A stretch of 36,458 nt of DNA from a virus, in the IMG/VR virus record IMGVR_UViG_3300048590_000454, positions 1 to 36,458 of that record; one strand, written 5' to 3'. Below are positions 15,683 through 22,554 of the stretch, one piece after another. The position numbers were made by a program, and so were the translations under genes. Every line of letters begins with the position of its first letter. Position 1 is the first letter of the stretch. The notes beneath the pieces are model-generated. The model was not told where the DNA came from. It saw only the letters and a program-made list of their open reading frames with translations, and did no database searches.

Positions 15683-17646
15683 GGATCTGGATAGATCGCC
15701 GCCGGCTGGGGCGTGTGCGGCTCCATCGCCGGCTTCACGCGCCACGCGCCCGTGGCCTCCATGCGTGCCACGTCGCCGGCGTCCACGCGCGCCGGCTCGC
15801 ACGTCTTGCAGCCGGAGTAGCGCCCGAAATAGGTGACCGGCGCTTCGTAGCGCCCGACGTATTCCATCAGCACCGCGCCGTCACTGTCGATCTCAAACGG
15901 CAACAGCGCCTTCGCGCTTGCCAGTTCTTTCGCGGCTTGCTCGCTGGCGGTCAGGTTGCCGCCGCAACATGCACTCATTGCAGTCCTCCCTTCGATGTAG
16001 TCGCCATGATGGGCGCGCAGATATGCGACGACCTCATCCCGCTTTTGCGCAGCGTGTTCGCGGCGCTGTCCTGTGTCGAGCCGGTAGGCGAGCAGCGCCT
16101 CCGGCACACACGCGCCGCACAACCCAGCGATGGTGCAGCGCACGAAGAATTCCCAATCCTCGAAGCCGCTCATCGTCTGGTCGAAGCCGCCGATCTTCAT
16201 CGCATCCTCGGTCGCCATGAGCACGCTCACGCCATGCAGGCCGCGCGACTCGTAGCTTGCCCACGCATCCTGCGTCCACTCGCCGGCGATGAGCTTCTCC
16301 GGCGCTTGTCCCTTGCGGATGAACTGCCAGCCCGAATACACGTAGCCGGCGTCGCCGTGCGCATAGCGCTTGATCATCTGTTCTAGCGTCCGAGGCAGGA
16401 TGTAGTCGTCGGCGTCCAGAAAGAAACACAGCGGCGCGCGCGCAAGCGCAAGGCCGGTGTTGCGCGCGGCACCCGCACCCGCTCTGGGGCCAGTGTCCGA
16501 AACTCGGACGAACGGGTGGGGCGCAAGCGGCAACTTCTCGCCCGAGTCGTTGACGACGATCACCTCGAAGTTCCAGAACGTCTGCGCAAGCAGGCTGTGC
16601 AGCGCAGTCGGCAGATGCGCGCCGTGCCCAGGCCCGACGGGGATGATCACGCTCACGAGCGGGCGCGTGTAGTCGCGCATGTCCGTGCGCTCAGCCGGCG
16701 AGACGGGCGCGGCCAGTGGCGTGTGGCCGCGATACAGGCTCGACCACGCATTGAGCGGCAAGACAGGCCGGCTGGACATGCTGTTGCCATGCCGGCGATA
16801 GACGAACAGGGGCGATTCGGTTGACTTGACCGCGCGCCAGCCGGTCGAAAGCGCGCGCGTCCAGAACTCCGCATCCTCTGCGCACGTGCGCCCTGCGTCA
16901 TAGCCGCCGGCTCTGGCCCACATCTCGCGCCTGAACATCGATGCCGTCGGGATGCAGTTGTGTGGCGTGCCATCCGGCTCCTTGCCCATCGACCATGCCC
17001 ACTCAAACGGCACTGGCCAGTTCGGCACAATCCACCGCTCGCCTGTGTCCTCGTTGTGAATCTGCACGCCGGTGTATGCGACGCCGGCGTCCGGATGCGC
17101 CTTCAGGCAGTCAAACAACACCTCGGCGTATTCGGGCTCTAGCATGTCGTCGCTGTCGAGCGTGATGATGAACTCGCCCGTCGCCGCGGCGATGCCGGCG
17201 TTGCGCGGGCCGCCGACGTTGCCGCTGTTCGCCGGCATCTCGATGATGCGCAGGCGCGTCACGTCGCCGAAGTGAGCGCGCACGGTGTCAACAGAGCCAT
17301 CGGTCGAGCCGTCGTCCGCGACGATGATCTCGCTGACGTGCATCGTCTGCGTGAGCAGCGAGTTGATCGCGTCGCAGATGAACCGGCCGTAGTTGTAATT
17401 CGGCACGACGGCGCTGATGCGCCCGTTGCGCATCTTTGCGGCGCGCTTTGCGTATGCGTTCGCGCCGGCGAGGTCGCTGAACACGGGCAGCCGGCAATCG
17501 CGCTGCACGGCAGCGACCACGCGCGCATCGTCACTCACGACGGCCAGCGCGCCGCGCAGTTGCGTCACCATCGCCGGCAGATCATCCCACGCGGGAATGA
17601 TCACGACGCCTGGCGCAAGCGAGAGTGTTTTAGCGGCTTTGGCCAT
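15679..17646 (-). CDS. Two-domain family 2 glycosyltransferase
   Basis: The protein has 655 residues from ATG 17646, with GGGAGG four bases upstream. Two GT-A family 2 modules follow each other. Module 1 (residues about 75-325) has ISAVVPNYNYGRFI, ADDGSTDGS and DSDD at 164-167. Module 2 (about 330-550) has VSVIIPVGPG, VVNDSGE and DADD at 411-414, with AGAGAARNTGL between. Both keep the DxD-type metal and nucleotide-sugar site. A C-terminal segment has CCGG (560-563) and YFGRYSGCKTCEP, a domain seen in other phage proteins. It could glycosylate virion proteins or alter the host cell surface. The tandem layout suggests two linked transfer steps or a polymer product. Confidence 0.9.
   Translation of the reverse strand: MAKAAKTLSLAPGVVIIPAWDDLPAMVTQLRGALAVVSDDARVVAAVQRDCRLPVFSDLAGANAYAKRAAKMRNGRISAVVPNYNYGRFICDAINSLLTQTMHVSEIIVADDGSTDGSVDTVRAHFGDVTRLRIIEMPANSGNVGGPRNAGIAAATGEFIITLDSDDMLEPEYAEVLFDCLKAHPDAGVAYTGVQIHNEDTGERWIVPNWPVPFEWAWSMGKEPDGTPHNCIPTASMFRREMWARAGGYDAGRTCAEDAEFWTRALSTGWRAVKSTESPLFVYRRHGNSMSSRPVLPLNAWSSLYRGHTPLAAPVSPAERTDMRDYTRPLVSVIIPVGPGHGAHLPTALHSLLAQTFWNFEVIVVNDSGEKLPLAPHPFVRVSDTGPRAGAGAARNTGLALARAPLCFFLDADDYILPRTLEQMIKRYAHGDAGYVYSGWQFIRKGQAPEKLIAGEWTQDAWASYESRGLHGVSVLMATEDAMKIGGFDQTMSGFEDWEFFVRCTIAGLCGACVPEALLAYRLDTGQRREHAAQKRDEVVAYLRAHHGDYIEGRTAMSACCGGNLTASEQAAKELASAKALLPFEIDSDGAVLMEYVGRYEAPVTYFGRYSGCKTCEPARVDAGDVARMEATGAWRVKPAMEPHTPQPAAIYPDP
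16495..16509. repeat. 15-bp palindrome, copy 3 (one mismatch)
   Basis: GTCCGAAACTCGGAC lies in the second glycosyltransferase module, encoding part of VRVSD on the - strand. Confidence 0.75.
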
Positions 17647-17758
17647 CGCGCCTCCCTGCGGCCAGAAGCGCGCCGATGGCAACCATGCCCACGACGCCGA
17701 TGCTGCACCCACACGCGCCGGTGATGAGGTAGCTCATCACAATCCAGAATGATTCCAC
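17630..17758 (-). CDS. Very small membrane protein
   Basis: The predicted product has 42 residues from GTG 17758, with GGAGGG five bases upstream. It is almost one hydrophobic helix (IVMSYLITGACGCSIGVVGM, then VAIGALLAAG) with a basic tail RRDGQSR. The start lies inside the end of the upstream glycosyltransferase, and its end overlaps the next by 17 bases, so it is tightly coupled to both. Such tiny coupled membrane proteins can anchor or regulate partner enzymes. The strong SD and lack of any other role for the spacer support it, but no family is recognised. Confidence 0.6.
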   Translation of the reverse strand: MESFWIVMSYLITGACGCSIGVVGMVAIGALLAAGRRDGQSR

Positions 17759-18432
17759 GACTTCCCTCCGTTGTTGTGTTGCCAGTGGTCGAAGCCGTAA
17801 GCGCACAGCGGCACAAACACGTGCACGCCACTGGCCGCGCCTGCCTGCTTGCAGTGCTGCGCATATGTCCATTCGGTCTCACCCGTCTTCAAGCCTTCGG
17901 GCAGGTAGCCCATCGCCTCCCACCATCGCAGGTGCGTGAGGTTCGGGCGAAACGACATGATGAAATGCTCAGGGCTATCCCAGTGCACACGCCAGTAGTG
18001 ATCTCGGTCAAGCGTCGCCGTGAACTTGTAAGGGTCGAAATGCTCATCGTGCACGGCTTCCATGAGCAAGTGAATGCGACCGGCGCTTGCGTCATTCATC
18101 AGCTTTGCCACATGGCGATTCAGGCCGATGGGCGCGACGAGATGGTGATCGTCGTCCATCGTGATGAAGCACTCGCAGCCGGCGCGCTGAGCCGCCTTGA
18201 GCAGCCGGTTCGTGTTTGCGCCGATGCCGCTTCTCTGTCCGCCGGCGCGACGCGCAAGCACCGTGCAGGGCAGATGCGCGAGGCGCTCCGGCGTGTCATC
18301 GTCGCCGTCGCAGCCGACGATGATGTGGACGTGACCTGAATACCGCAGATTTGACGCGATGAGTTCAACCGTGCGCGAGACGATCTCGGCACGGTTGAAC
18401 GTCGGTATCAGCACTGCGACATCAGGCCACAT
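17737..18432 (-). CDS. Family 2 glycosyltransferase (single domain)
   Basis: The protein has 231 residues from ATG 18432; a TTG at 18456 is an alternative start. Neither has a good SD. N-terminal PDVAVLIPTFNRAEIVSRTV is a typical GT2 opening, followed by VGCDGDDDTPER and ITMDDDHHLV, the latter filling the DxD site. The rest (HFIMSFRPNLTHLRWWEAMG, EWTYAQHCKQAGAASGVHVF) completes the fold. It immediately follows the capsid gene and is coupled to the small membrane protein and the two-domain enzyme, so the three probably act in one glycosylation pathway. Confidence 0.85.
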   Translation of the reverse strand: MWPDVAVLIPTFNRAEIVSRTVELIASNLRYSGHVHIIVGCDGDDDTPERLAHLPCTVLARRAGGQRSGIGANTNRLLKAAQRAGCECFITMDDDHHLVAPIGLNRHVAKLMNDASAGRIHLLMEAVHDEHFDPYKFTATLDRDHYWRVHWDSPEHFIMSFRPNLTHLRWWEAMGYLPEGLKTGETEWTYAQHCKQAGAASGVHVFVPLCAYGFDHWQHNNGGKSWNHSGL

Positions 18433-18475
18433 CACCACGGAGGAAAGCCCCGACAATAAGCCGATGGTCTACGCT

Positions 18476-19924
18476 TTAGGCGTAGATGTTCGGGCGATAG
18501 AACGACGGCGCGGTCAGGCCGGTGTTGCCGCCGTTGTAGAAGCGGTTCGTGTCGGTCGGCCAGCCGGAGCGGTTGACCATCAGCGGTGTGTATTTCACGT
18601 TGGCGAAGCGCACCGCAAGGAACGACGCGTCCAGGATCAGGCGCGGCATTTCGACCGCCTCCATCGACACACACGGCCCGTTCTTGCGCTTCGTCCAGAA
18701 GAAGCGTCCGTTGTCGGTCACCATGAACTCATCGCCCGCGCTGAATGCCTGTCGCATCTCAGCCGAATACGGGTTGTTGAAGTCGTAGTGCTCGATGTAG
18801 AGCGTCGGCTCGCTTCCGATGACGCTGAGCGGAAGCAGGAACACCGTCGCGGAGAATTCGCCGCCGTCGCCCTCGGTCTCGGTGATCGCGTCGTCGATGA
18901 TGACCTCGACCTGCTGGCCGTCGATGAGCAGGTATTCGCCGTTGCGCATCTCGTCGGTCAGCCGGCGCATCGTCTGCGCATCCAGGTTTACCGTGCCGCC
19001 GTTGGCGTTCACGACGCAGCGGTTCGTGTTGTAGGCGCATGGCCACACGTCCGCGAGTTCGGTGAACAGCATGCGCGGCATGACGAAGGCCAGCCGCGCC
19101 GGCGCAAGGCCGGTGTCCTCGGCGATCTTCTGCTGCCGGCGATACGCGTAGGTGAACGTGTGCACCATGGCGTCGCCGTTGCCGGCCACGTTCAGGTTGA
19201 CATTGATTACCACACTATCAGCCGCGGGCACGAGCGCGCCGGTGATCGCATCCTGATAGCCCTTGTTGACGAGGATGTTCAAGCCGATCTCCTCGCCGTA
19301 AACGAGCGCGCCGCCGGAGGTCGTGTTGTTGGCGGGGTTGCCGTTGTAAAGCATCCGGCCGTATTTGCGCAGATAGCCGATCTTGTAGGTGAGCATCTGC
19401 TTTGCCAGTTCGGAGCGCATCGCGGCTGCGACCGTCGCCGTGCCCGGCACGGTCGGCGCGACTTTGCCCTCAGCCTCCGCGCTCAGCGGGTTGCCGACGA
19501 GCTGGAAGTCACGGAACTCGCCGCGATTCACGATGCCGCCGATGCGCGGGTCGGTCAGGTTGATCGTGTCCGTGCTGAAGCCGCGCCGCGCAAACGGATA
19601 CGTGAACTGCGCCATCTTCAGATTGCCGCCGCGCGGCCACGTGTCGCACACCGCTTCGGGGTTGGAGCCTGTGCCCTCGGTGACGCCGGTGAAGACGCCC
19701 TTGAGCGGGTTGAGGTCAACCGTGCCGCGCACAGGGATGCGCGACTGCAAGCCGAGCTTCGGCAACACCATCGCGTTGATGATGCGCTGATTCATCGGGC
19801 TTGAAAGCACGCCGCCGGGGCCATGCGCGAATGTGGTGTTCGGCGTGCCGGCGTCGCCGGCCTTGAACGCAGTCGTCAAAGCCTGCGCCACGGCCAGCAC
19901 TTCGGGAGAAACTTGCTGTGTCAT
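18476..19924 (-). CDS. Major capsid protein (HK97-like)
   Basis: The protein has 482 residues. The ATG at 19924 has GGAGG ten bases upstream. The middle (KMAQFTYPFARRGFSTDTIN, MRSELAKQMLTYKIGYLRKY, GEEIGLNILVNKGYQDAITG) and C-terminus (VLAPxRLAFVMPRMLFTELA-like segment, EFMVTDNGRFFWTKRKNGPC, LAVRFANVKYTPLMVNRSGW) match an HK97-type capsid family. Position just after the protease-scaffold gene is canonical. The reading TAA is followed by a short inverted repeat, CTACGC...GCGTAG. There is no obvious N-terminal delta domain, fitting a scaffold supplied separately. Confidence 0.88.
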   Translation of the reverse strand: MTQQVSPEVLAVAQALTTAFKAGDAGTPNTTFAHGPGGVLSSPMNQRIINAMVLPKLGLQSRIPVRGTVDLNPLKGVFTGVTEGTGSNPEAVCDTWPRGGNLKMAQFTYPFARRGFSTDTINLTDPRIGGIVNRGEFRDFQLVGNPLSAEAEGKVAPTVPGTATVAAAMRSELAKQMLTYKIGYLRKYGRMLYNGNPANNTTSGGALVYGEEIGLNILVNKGYQDAITGALVPAADSVVINVNLNVAGNGDAMVHTFTYAYRRQQKIAEDTGLAPARLAFVMPRMLFTELADVWPCAYNTNRCVVNANGGTVNLDAQTMRRLTDEMRNGEYLLIDGQQVEVIIDDAITETEGDGGEFSATVFLLPLSVIGSEPTLYIEHYDFNNPYSAEMRQAFSAGDEFMVTDNGRFFWTKRKNGPCVSMEAVEMPRLILDASFLAVRFANVKYTPLMVNRSGWPTDTNRFYNGGNTGLTAPSFYRPNIYA

Positions 19925-19948
19925 TGTCTACATACCTCCAGAATCTTT

Positions 19949-19972
19949 CGATCTTTCAATCGATCTTTCAAT
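19949..19972. repeat. Junction microduplication: exact 12-bp tandem repeat
   Basis: CGATCTTTCAAT occurs twice (19949-19960 and 19961-19972, + strand), preceded by a partial GAATCTTTC. It lies in the spacer between the protease-scaffold and capsid genes. Confidence 0.95.
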
Positions 19973-19999
19973 TCGGCGCAGGCTGTGCGCCGGTGCTAC

Positions 20000-20024
20000 C
20001 TGTTACTTGCTGTCTGTTACTTGC
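20000..20024. repeat. Junction microduplication: 11-bp repeat, 14-bp period, across the stop
   Basis: CTGTTACTTGC occurs at 20000-20010 and 20014-20024 (+ strand). The second copy holds the TAA stop of the protease-scaffold gene. The same word occurs at 22552, at the stop of the portal gene. Confidence 0.92.
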
Positions 20025-20577
20025 CCGCCGGCGCAATCACCCACGCGGCGAGCTTCGCCAGTTCGTCCTCGGCCACGGGCGGCGCGGGCGGCGCTTCTTT
20101 CAGCGTCTCCTGGGACTGCGAGGCGCGAAAGCCCTTCGCGGCTGGCGCGTCGCCTTCGAGTTCCTTCACGCGCTGATCGAGCGCGATGATGGCTTTGCCG
20201 CTTGTCTCTTTCGACGTGCTGAGTTCTTTCTGCACCGACTCAGCCGCCGCCTTCGCCTCGCGCATCTGGCCCATCAGCGGGGCGATGGCCTCCGCGATGG
20301 CGCCGGCGATGAGCTTCGCGAACTCGTCCGGCGTCATGTCGCCGACGAAGGTCGCATCGTCGGTCTCCTCGACCTCGACCTCTTCAACCATCTCACCCTC
20401 GGCCTTAACCTCTTCGGCCTTCGTCTCGGTCTCGCCTTCGGCCTTGAACGCGATGCCCGCGCCCTCGAGTTCTTTCGACTGCGCAATGACCTCGGCGGCC
20501 ATCGCTTCGGCCTTCGTCATGTCGCCGCCGAAGAAGCGGTCGGCCAGGCCTTGCAACTTCTCTTTCATGCTTGCCAT
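20017..20577 (-). CDS. Nested scaffold protein, internal in-frame start
   Basis: This would be the last 186 residues of the protease gene, translated alone from ATG 20577. AGGAG stands at 20584-20588, six bases upstream, a better ribosome site than that of the full gene. The product (MASMKEKLQGLADRFFGGDM, then Glu/Lys-rich helices) has the look of an independent scaffold and starts just after the protease domain. The layout copies lambda C/Nu3, where scaffold is made from an internal start in the protease gene. It is inferred from sequence signals only. Confidence 0.65.
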   Translation of the reverse strand: MASMKEKLQGLADRFFGGDMTKAEAMAAEVIAQSKELEGAGIAFKAEGETETKAEEVKAEGEMVEEVEVEETDDATFVGDMTPDEFAKLIAGAIAEAIAPLMGQMREAKAAAESVQKELSTSKETSGKAIIALDQRVKELEGDAPAAKGFRASQSQETLKEAPPAPPVAEDELAKLAAWVIAPAGK

Positions 20578-21960
20578 ATCTATCTCCTGTTGAATCTCAA
20601 TTCCTGTGAACGGATTTGCGGCCCGGCCTCGCGGGAGCACGCTCCGCTCGAACGTCCTGATGTTGTGGAACACGCCTCCCTCAGGCTCGCCTATTGGATG
20701 CGCGAAGCCGATGGAGAGCGCGTAGTCGTCCGGGTTGCGCATGATCGCCTCGGCGTATTCCTTCTGGATCGTGCCGCCCTCGATGCGCATCTTGTCGAAC
20801 ACGGCTGCAAAGTCGGTCGTGCCGATGTCAATGCCCCGCCCGGCCTTCGCGCTCGTCCAGTCCAGCGGGCGCGGGTAATCGACTTTGCCGACGTGCCACC
20901 ATCGAAGCGGCCCGTATTCACCCGTCGTGTTCATGCGATCGGCGTCGGCTTCAAGCGCCTTGGTTGAGACGATCTCGCCGTCGCCGTCGCGGTAGGCGTT
21001 GGTTGTGCGGGCGAGCCAGCGGTAGGATCCGTCGGACTGCTTGAGCACCTCGAATCGCGATGAAGGTGCACTGCGGCGCTCCTTGAACGGGGTGACGTTC
21101 TCGCGCTCGCCTTCTTCGCCTTCGTCGCCTTCTTCGCCGGCCAGCTTGCGCCGCGCCGCTTCGATGCGCTTCGACAGTTCGCTGTCGCCGCCGGCCTTGT
21201 CGAGCCGCGTCTGCAGCTCCTCAAGCCGGTTGACGGCCTGCGTGCGCTGAAAGGGCGTCATGTCCTCGCCGCGCTGCTCCGCGAGCGTCTCGATCTCTTC
21301 GAGCCGGTTGCCGACTTTTTGCCGCTCTTCGGCGTTGCGTTTGGCCTCAGCGTTGGCGCGGGTGTTCTCGCGCGACTGCCGCGCGCCGGCGCGCTGGGAT
21401 GCGCGCTCAGCCCGTGCAGCGGCGGCTTGCTCACGTTTGGCGGCGCGCTCTTCGCGCTTCGACTGTTGGTCTCTGGCGCGGCTCACCGCATCGGCGGCGG
21501 CGCGCTCGTCGCCTTTCGACAGGGCGCGTGTGGCAGATCGTCCCGCGCCGGTAAAGCGCAGCGTTCCGTCGCTGCCACGCTCGACGATGCCGGCCTTCTC
21601 CATGCGCGCGGCTGTGGCGTCGTCCATCTGGCCGCCCTTCGCGAACTGGGCGAGGGCTTTGGCATCGCCGGCTTGCAGGCCGACCTTCTGCGCAGTCGCG
21701 TCGCTTTGGGCTTCTGTCACCTTCGCGCCGCCGCGCCCGCTCTTGGGCGCTTTGGGCTTCTTGGTCAACGCATTGATGACATCGCGACCACTGGCCGCAC
21801 TGCCGTCAGCGCGGGTGAACTTGCCGTCGCCGCCGCGCGCGAGGTTGCCGGAGATGACCTCGCCGGCGCGCGCGTCATACTTCGGCGCTTTGAGCGACAA
21901 GGCTTTGAGCGTCGCAAGCCTTGCTTGCCGGCGCTGGAGGTTGACATGCAGATACGGCAT
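20017..21960 (-). CDS. Prohead protease (XkdF-like) fused to scaffold
   Basis: The protein has 647 residues. Residues 1-150: a low-complexity N-terminus with NLARGGDGKFTRADG. Residues 155-290: a long, charged coiled coil. Residues 300-455: an XkdF-like serine protease (YRDGDGEIVSTKALEADADR, PLRWWHVGKVDYP with H356, YALSIGFAHP with S416, TFERSVLPRGRAANP). Residues 462-647: an acidic, helical scaffold-like region rich in Glu and Lys. The start at 21960 follows a terminator closely and has no SD, so it is uncertain. The protease should cut the scaffold and itself during maturation. Very long coiled coil and large N-terminus are unusual for this family. Confidence 0.82.
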   Translation of the reverse strand: MPYLHVNLQRRQARLATLKALSLKAPKYDARAGEVISGNLARGGDGKFTRADGSAASGRDVINALTKKPKAPKSGRGGAKVTEAQSDATAQKVGLQAGDAKALAQFAKGGQMDDATAARMEKAGIVERGSDGTLRFTGAGRSATRALSKGDERAAADAVSRARDQQSKREERAAKREQAAAARAERASQRAGARQSRENTRANAEAKRNAEERQKVGNRLEEIETLAEQRGEDMTPFQRTQAVNRLEELQTRLDKAGGDSELSKRIEAARRKLAGEEGDEGEEGERENVTPFKERRSAPSSRFEVLKQSDGSYRWLARTTNAYRDGDGEIVSTKALEADADRMNTTGEYGPLRWWHVGKVDYPRPLDWTSAKAGRGIDIGTTDFAAVFDKMRIEGGTIQKEYAEAIMRNPDDYALSIGFAHPIGEPEGGVFHNIRTFERSVLPRGRAANPFTGIEIQQEIDMASMKEKLQGLADRFFGGDMTKAEAMAAEVIAQSKELEGAGIAFKAEGETETKAEEVKAEGEMVEEVEVEETDDATFVGDMTPDEFAKLIAGAIAEAIAPLMGQMREAKAAAESVQKELSTSKETSGKAIIALDQRVKELEGDAPAAKGFRASQSQETLKEAPPAPPVAEDELAKLAAWVIAPAGK

Positions 21961-21970
21961 CGAAATGGGA

Positions 21971-22003
21971 AAACAAAAACGCGGCTGATTGCTCAGCCGC
22001 GTT
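21971..22003 (-). terminator. Intrinsic terminator before the protease-scaffold gene
   Basis: On the - strand AACGCGGCTGA (22003-21993) pairs with TCAGCCGCGTT (21988-21978), 11 bp with a four-base loop, followed by TTTGTTTTCCC. The hairpin and its flanks are identical to the one at 25141-25166. Confidence 0.82.
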
Positions 22004-22010
22004 CAAATCA

Positions 22011-22024
22011 CGAACGACAGTTCT
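22011..22024 (-). repeat. Conserved leader box, copy B
   Basis: CGAACGACAGTTCT (+ strand) just upstream, in - strand sense, of the terminator. It matches the boxes at 10580 and 25174. A TAGAAT -10-like hexamer lies about 20 bases further upstream. Confidence 0.6.
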
Positions 22025-22059
22025 TGTTCTTTGCAGAATTCTAACCCACTTTTTAAGCT

Positions 22060-22533
22060 TTACTTGAGCAGGGCCTTGAAGGCTCTGCGCATCTCCTTGC
22101 CGATCTCCTTCTGCATCTTCTCCCCGACCTTCTTGGAGAACTCGCGTGCCTCGGTGCCCGGGTGCTGCACGCCCTTCGATGCGACCCACTTGCGGCCAGG
22201 CGCGCCGCGCGACGCCTTGAGCGAGCCGGGTCGCGACTTCGGCTTGAAGCCGCCGGCCTTGAAGCGCAGCACGCCGCCAGCACGCTTCGGCTTGATCGTG
22301 TGCGCTCTCGTGCCCCGATCGACATAGGCGAAGATTTTGGAGCGCGTGCTGACCGTGCGCCCGCTGTTCGTTTTGCGGATGTGAAACGATGGCCGGTTCT
22401 TCCACGTCGAGGTGACACCCAGAAACGCATCCATGGCGTCATAGGCGGCGTTGTCCATCACCTGCTCGATGACGCGCTCAATCTCGCGCGACGAGGGCAG
22501 TTTCTTTTTGGGCAGGATGGGCGTGAGTTTCAT
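22060..22533 (-). CDS. HK97 gp10-like head-tail protein
   Basis: The protein has 157 residues. The segment FAYVDRGTRAHTIKPKRAGG, the following basic, Gly-rich part (GFKPKSRPG, WVASKGVQHPGTEAREF) and the C-terminal helix are typical of the HK97-gp10 family, which act in head-tail joining or tail completion. Its position between portal and protease is less usual than after the connector. The start ATG at 22533 is duplicated 14 bases upstream. No other candidate for tail completion is seen, except the C-terminal domain of the portal polypeptide, which belongs to the same fold. Confidence 0.75.
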   Translation of the reverse strand: MKLTPILPKKKLPSSREIERVIEQVMDNAAYDAMDAFLGVTSTWKNRPSFHIRKTNSGRTVSTRSKIFAYVDRGTRAHTIKPKRAGGVLRFKAGGFKPKSRPGSLKASRGAPGRKWVASKGVQHPGTEAREFSKKVGEKMQKEIGKEMRRAFKALLK

Positions 22534-22547
22534 CGCGTGAGTTTCAT
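22521..22547. repeat. Junction microduplication: 13/14-bp repeat containing the start codon
   Basis: GCGTGAGTTTCATC (22521-22534) is followed by GCGTGAGTTTCAT (22535-22547). On the - strand both copies begin ATGAAACTCACGC; the first is out of frame and yields a five-codon reading frame, MKLTR, whose TGA overlaps the true ATG. Confidence 0.93.
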
Positions 22548-22554
22548 TTGCCTG

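Noticed and set aside
18359-20967. Long + strand frames opposite the capsid and protease genes
   Set aside because: High GC removes stop codons; composition (Arg, His, Ala, Val) and lack of motifs mark them as antisense noise.
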